Source of the DNA: Alphaproteobacteria bacterium
GTDB taxonomy: Bacteria; Pseudomonadota; Alphaproteobacteria; Sphingomonadales; Sphingomonadaceae
Assembly (NCBI GenBank): GCA_030431875.1
Contig: JAUIIG010000011.1
Location: forward strand, 1-61,996
Length of the DNA: 61,996 bases
Direction of reading: 5' to 3'
The position numbers and the translations under genes were made by a program. Shown here in pieces: positions 60,606 to 61,996 of the stretch. The notes beneath the pieces are model-generated. The model was not told where the DNA came from, searched no databases, and worked only from the letters and a program-made list of their open reading frames with translations. Every line of letters begins with the position of its first letter. Within the stretch, counting starts at the first letter, position 1.

Positions 60606-61580
60606 TCACGCCTGCCAGATCACCTGCGCGAACTGCCGCGGGTCGACATTGCCGCCGGACAAGATGATCGCGGTCGTGCCGTCCAGCTTGGCCTTGCCCG
60701 TAAGGGCCGCCGCCAGGGCCACTGCGCCCCCGGGTTCCAACACCAGCCGCATCTGGGCAAAGGCGTAGCGTTGGGCATCGCGGACTTCGGCTTCGGTTAC
60801 CCGCAGGCCGTATTCGCAGCGATCCTTCAACACTGCAAAATTGATCGGACTGGTCTGGAAGGTCTGCAGGGCATCGCAGGCCGTTGGCGGCGGGTTTTCG
60901 CCAATTGACTGGATCTCCCCGGTCTCGATCGAGCGGCACACGTCGTCCCAACCTTCGGGCTCGACCGGCACGATCTTGGCATCGGGGCAGGCGAGGGCGA
61001 GCCCGGCGGACAGGCCGCCACCACCACAACAGGCGAGGATGCGGGTGGGGGCAGGCTTGCCCATGGCTTCCAGCTGCTTTGCGATTTCCACGCCCGCGCT
61101 GCCCTGGCCCTCGATCACCCACGGGTCGGCAAAGGCGTGAACGTAGGTCGCGCCCTTTTCGCTCGCGAGGCCCTGCGCGATTTCTTCGCGGTTCTCGGTC
61201 ATGCGGTTGTAGGTGACTACATCCGCCCCGAGTTCCTTGGTGCGGGACAGCTTAATCGGTGGCGCGTCTTCCGGCATGACAATCGTTGCGGCAATGCCGA
61301 GCCGCTTGGCGGCCCAGGCCACGCCTTGTGCGTGATTGCCGCTGGAGACGGCCACCACGCCCCTGGCGCGCTCATCTTCGCTCATGTCGCTGAGACGGTG
61401 CCAGCCGCCGCGAATCTTGAAGGCACCGATAGGTTGCAGGCACTCGGCCTTGGCGTAGGCGGTGTGTCCGTCGATCTCGATCGGCAGCAGCGGCGTTGCG
61501 GGCAAAATCTCGGCAATCTTGCGCGCTGCATCGAGCACGCCTGCCTGCGTTGGTTCCCGTGTCTGGACTGAATTCCCCAT
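60606..61580 (-). CDS. Threonine/serine dehydratase-like PLP enzyme
   Basis: PLP-dependent fold-type II lyase of 324 aa. The catalytic Lys is in IGAFKIRGGWHRL near residue 54, the substrate loop SSGNHAQGVAWAAK near residues 79-92, and the phosphate-binding CCGGGGLSAG near residue 184. The C-terminal SGGNVDP is also standard. There is no ACT regulatory domain, so it resembles catabolic threonine ammonia-lyase, serine racemase or 3-hydroxyaspartate dehydratase and not biosynthetic IlvA. The exact substrate cannot be set. It is divergent from the deoxyhypusine synthase-like gene. Confidence 0.88.
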   Translation of the reverse strand: MGNSVQTREPTQAGVLDAARKIAEILPATPLLPIEIDGHTAYAKAECLQPIGAFKIRGGWHRLSDMSEDERARGVVAVSSGNHAQGVAWAAKRLGIAATIVMPEDAPPIKLSRTKELGADVVTYNRMTENREEIAQGLASEKGATYVHAFADPWVIEGQGSAGVEIAKQLEAMGKPAPTRILACCGGGGLSAGLALACPDAKIVPVEPEGWDDVCRSIETGEIQSIGENPPPTACDALQTFQTSPINFAVLKDRCEYGLRVTEAEVRDAQRYAFAQMRLVLEPGGAVALAAALTGKAKLDGTTAIILSGGNVDPRQFAQVIWQA

Positions 61581-61695
61581 TGGCGCGATATACCGCTTTA
61601 CGAGAGGCTGACTAGCACCTAATGGCGCGCGCCTTTACATACGGAACGACAGGCCATGTCTGCCGTTATACCGGCCATACGGACAGGAGTATTCG

Positions 61696-61996
61696 ATGAC
61701 CGAATCCAAGATCAATGACACGCGCAAGGCAGAGCTGCTGAGCACCAAGGTCGAACATATCGACATCACCAGTTTCGACGCGCGCCCGATCATCGATTCG
61801 ATGAAGAAGATGAGCTTCACCAGCCGTGACCTGGCCAATGCCACGGGCATTTACAACCAGATGCTGGCCGACAAGGATTGCACCATCTTCCTCGTCATCG
61901 CCGGTTCGACCAGCGCAGGCGGCTGCATGGACCTCTATGCCGAGCTGATCCGTTCCAACATGGTGGACTGTGTAGTGGCGACGGGCGCCACCATCG
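61696..61996 (+). CDS. Deoxyhypusine synthase-family protein (3' end beyond window)
   Basis: The first 100 codons are visible, beginning MTESKINDTRKAELLSTKVE. The NAD-binding start of the deoxyhypusine synthase fold is clear: FLVIAGSTSAGGCMDLYAEL, then IRSNMVDCVVATGATI. Bacteria lack eIF5A, so bacterial members are thought to make other polyamine conjugates such as homospermidine; which one applies here is unknown. ATG 61696 is preceded by ACAGGAG at good spacing. The upstream 115 bases hold the divergent promoter region shared with the dehydratase gene. Confidence 0.88.
   Translation, partial: MTESKINDTRKAELLSTKVEHIDITSFDARPIIDSMKKMSFTSRDLANATGIYNQMLADKDCTIFLVIAGSTSAGGCMDLYAELIRSNMVDCVVATGATI

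Overview
The window is a dense, GC-rich bacterial chromosome segment of core housekeeping genes. No insertion sequence, phage, plasmid or CRISPR element was recognised. Gene order (rpsB-tsf-pyrH-frr-uppS-cdsA-dxr-rseP-bamA-ompH-fabZ; dapF-mtaB-ftsY-yciB; ccmC-ccmI), a glyoxylate shunt with a subgroup-3 isocitrate lyase, GTTC-N7-GTTC LexA-type boxes and a tRNA-His that keeps G-1 point to an alphaproteobacterium, most likely Sphingomonadales and probably the Erythrobacteraceae. The family-level placement is inference.

Layout. 1-2.4 kb: nucleoside transporter (cut by the left edge), queuosine-precursor transporter, cytidine deaminase. 2.4-7.9 kb: glyoxylate shunt operon aceA-(51-aa ORF)-glcB, divergent from a ScfR/RamB/PrpR-type regulator, with repeated TGTAAAG half-sites between them. 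8.0-9.7 kb: psd-pssA for phosphatidylethanolamine. 9.6-9.93 kb: a 66-aa membrane protein behind three perfect alphaproteobacterial LexA boxes, the most unusual feature of the window. 10.1-22.5 kb: translation, isoprenoid, phospholipid and outer-membrane assembly genes. 22.5-25.5 kb: DUF2165 protein, GFA protein, prolyl-hydroxylase-like dioxygenase, tRNA-His, Leu/Phe/Val dehydrogenase. 25.6-30.6 kb: cytochrome c maturation genes without ccmA or ccmB. 30.7-36.7 kb: kup, DUF1801 protein, and the leftward dapF-mtaB-ftsY-yciB operon. 36.7-45.9 kb: GGDEF/EAL protein, EVE protein, CsbD, ThDP enzyme, MFS transporter, pgsA, and rnd-oxyR. 46.1-52.3 kb: aspS, acpP-fabF-mltG, 2'-5' RNA ligase family protein and a membrane-anchored cNMP-domain protein. 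52.4-62.0 kb: tRNA-Met, DEAD-box helicase, a redoxin/2OG-dioxygenase fusion, the trehalose operon otsB-GH15-otsA, two MAPEG proteins, a threonine dehydratase-like enzyme and the start of a deoxyhypusine synthase-like gene.

How it fits together. Most genes sit in translationally coupled operons (ATGA, GTGA or TGATG junctions), and no gap above 300 bases lacks a gene. Three phospholipid loci (psd-pssA, cdsA, pgsA) cover the synthesis of PE and PG. bamA, ompH, fabZ, uppS, rseP and mltG serve the envelope. aceA and glcB allow growth on acetate or fatty acids, and the neighbouring regulator probably senses acyl-CoA. The best candidates for something undescribed are the LexA-box-controlled small membrane protein, the EF-hand-like loop in the Skp/OmpH chaperone, the cysteine-less redoxin/dioxygenase fusion, and the Popeye-like membrane cNMP-domain protein that lacks the usual phosphate-binding arginine.
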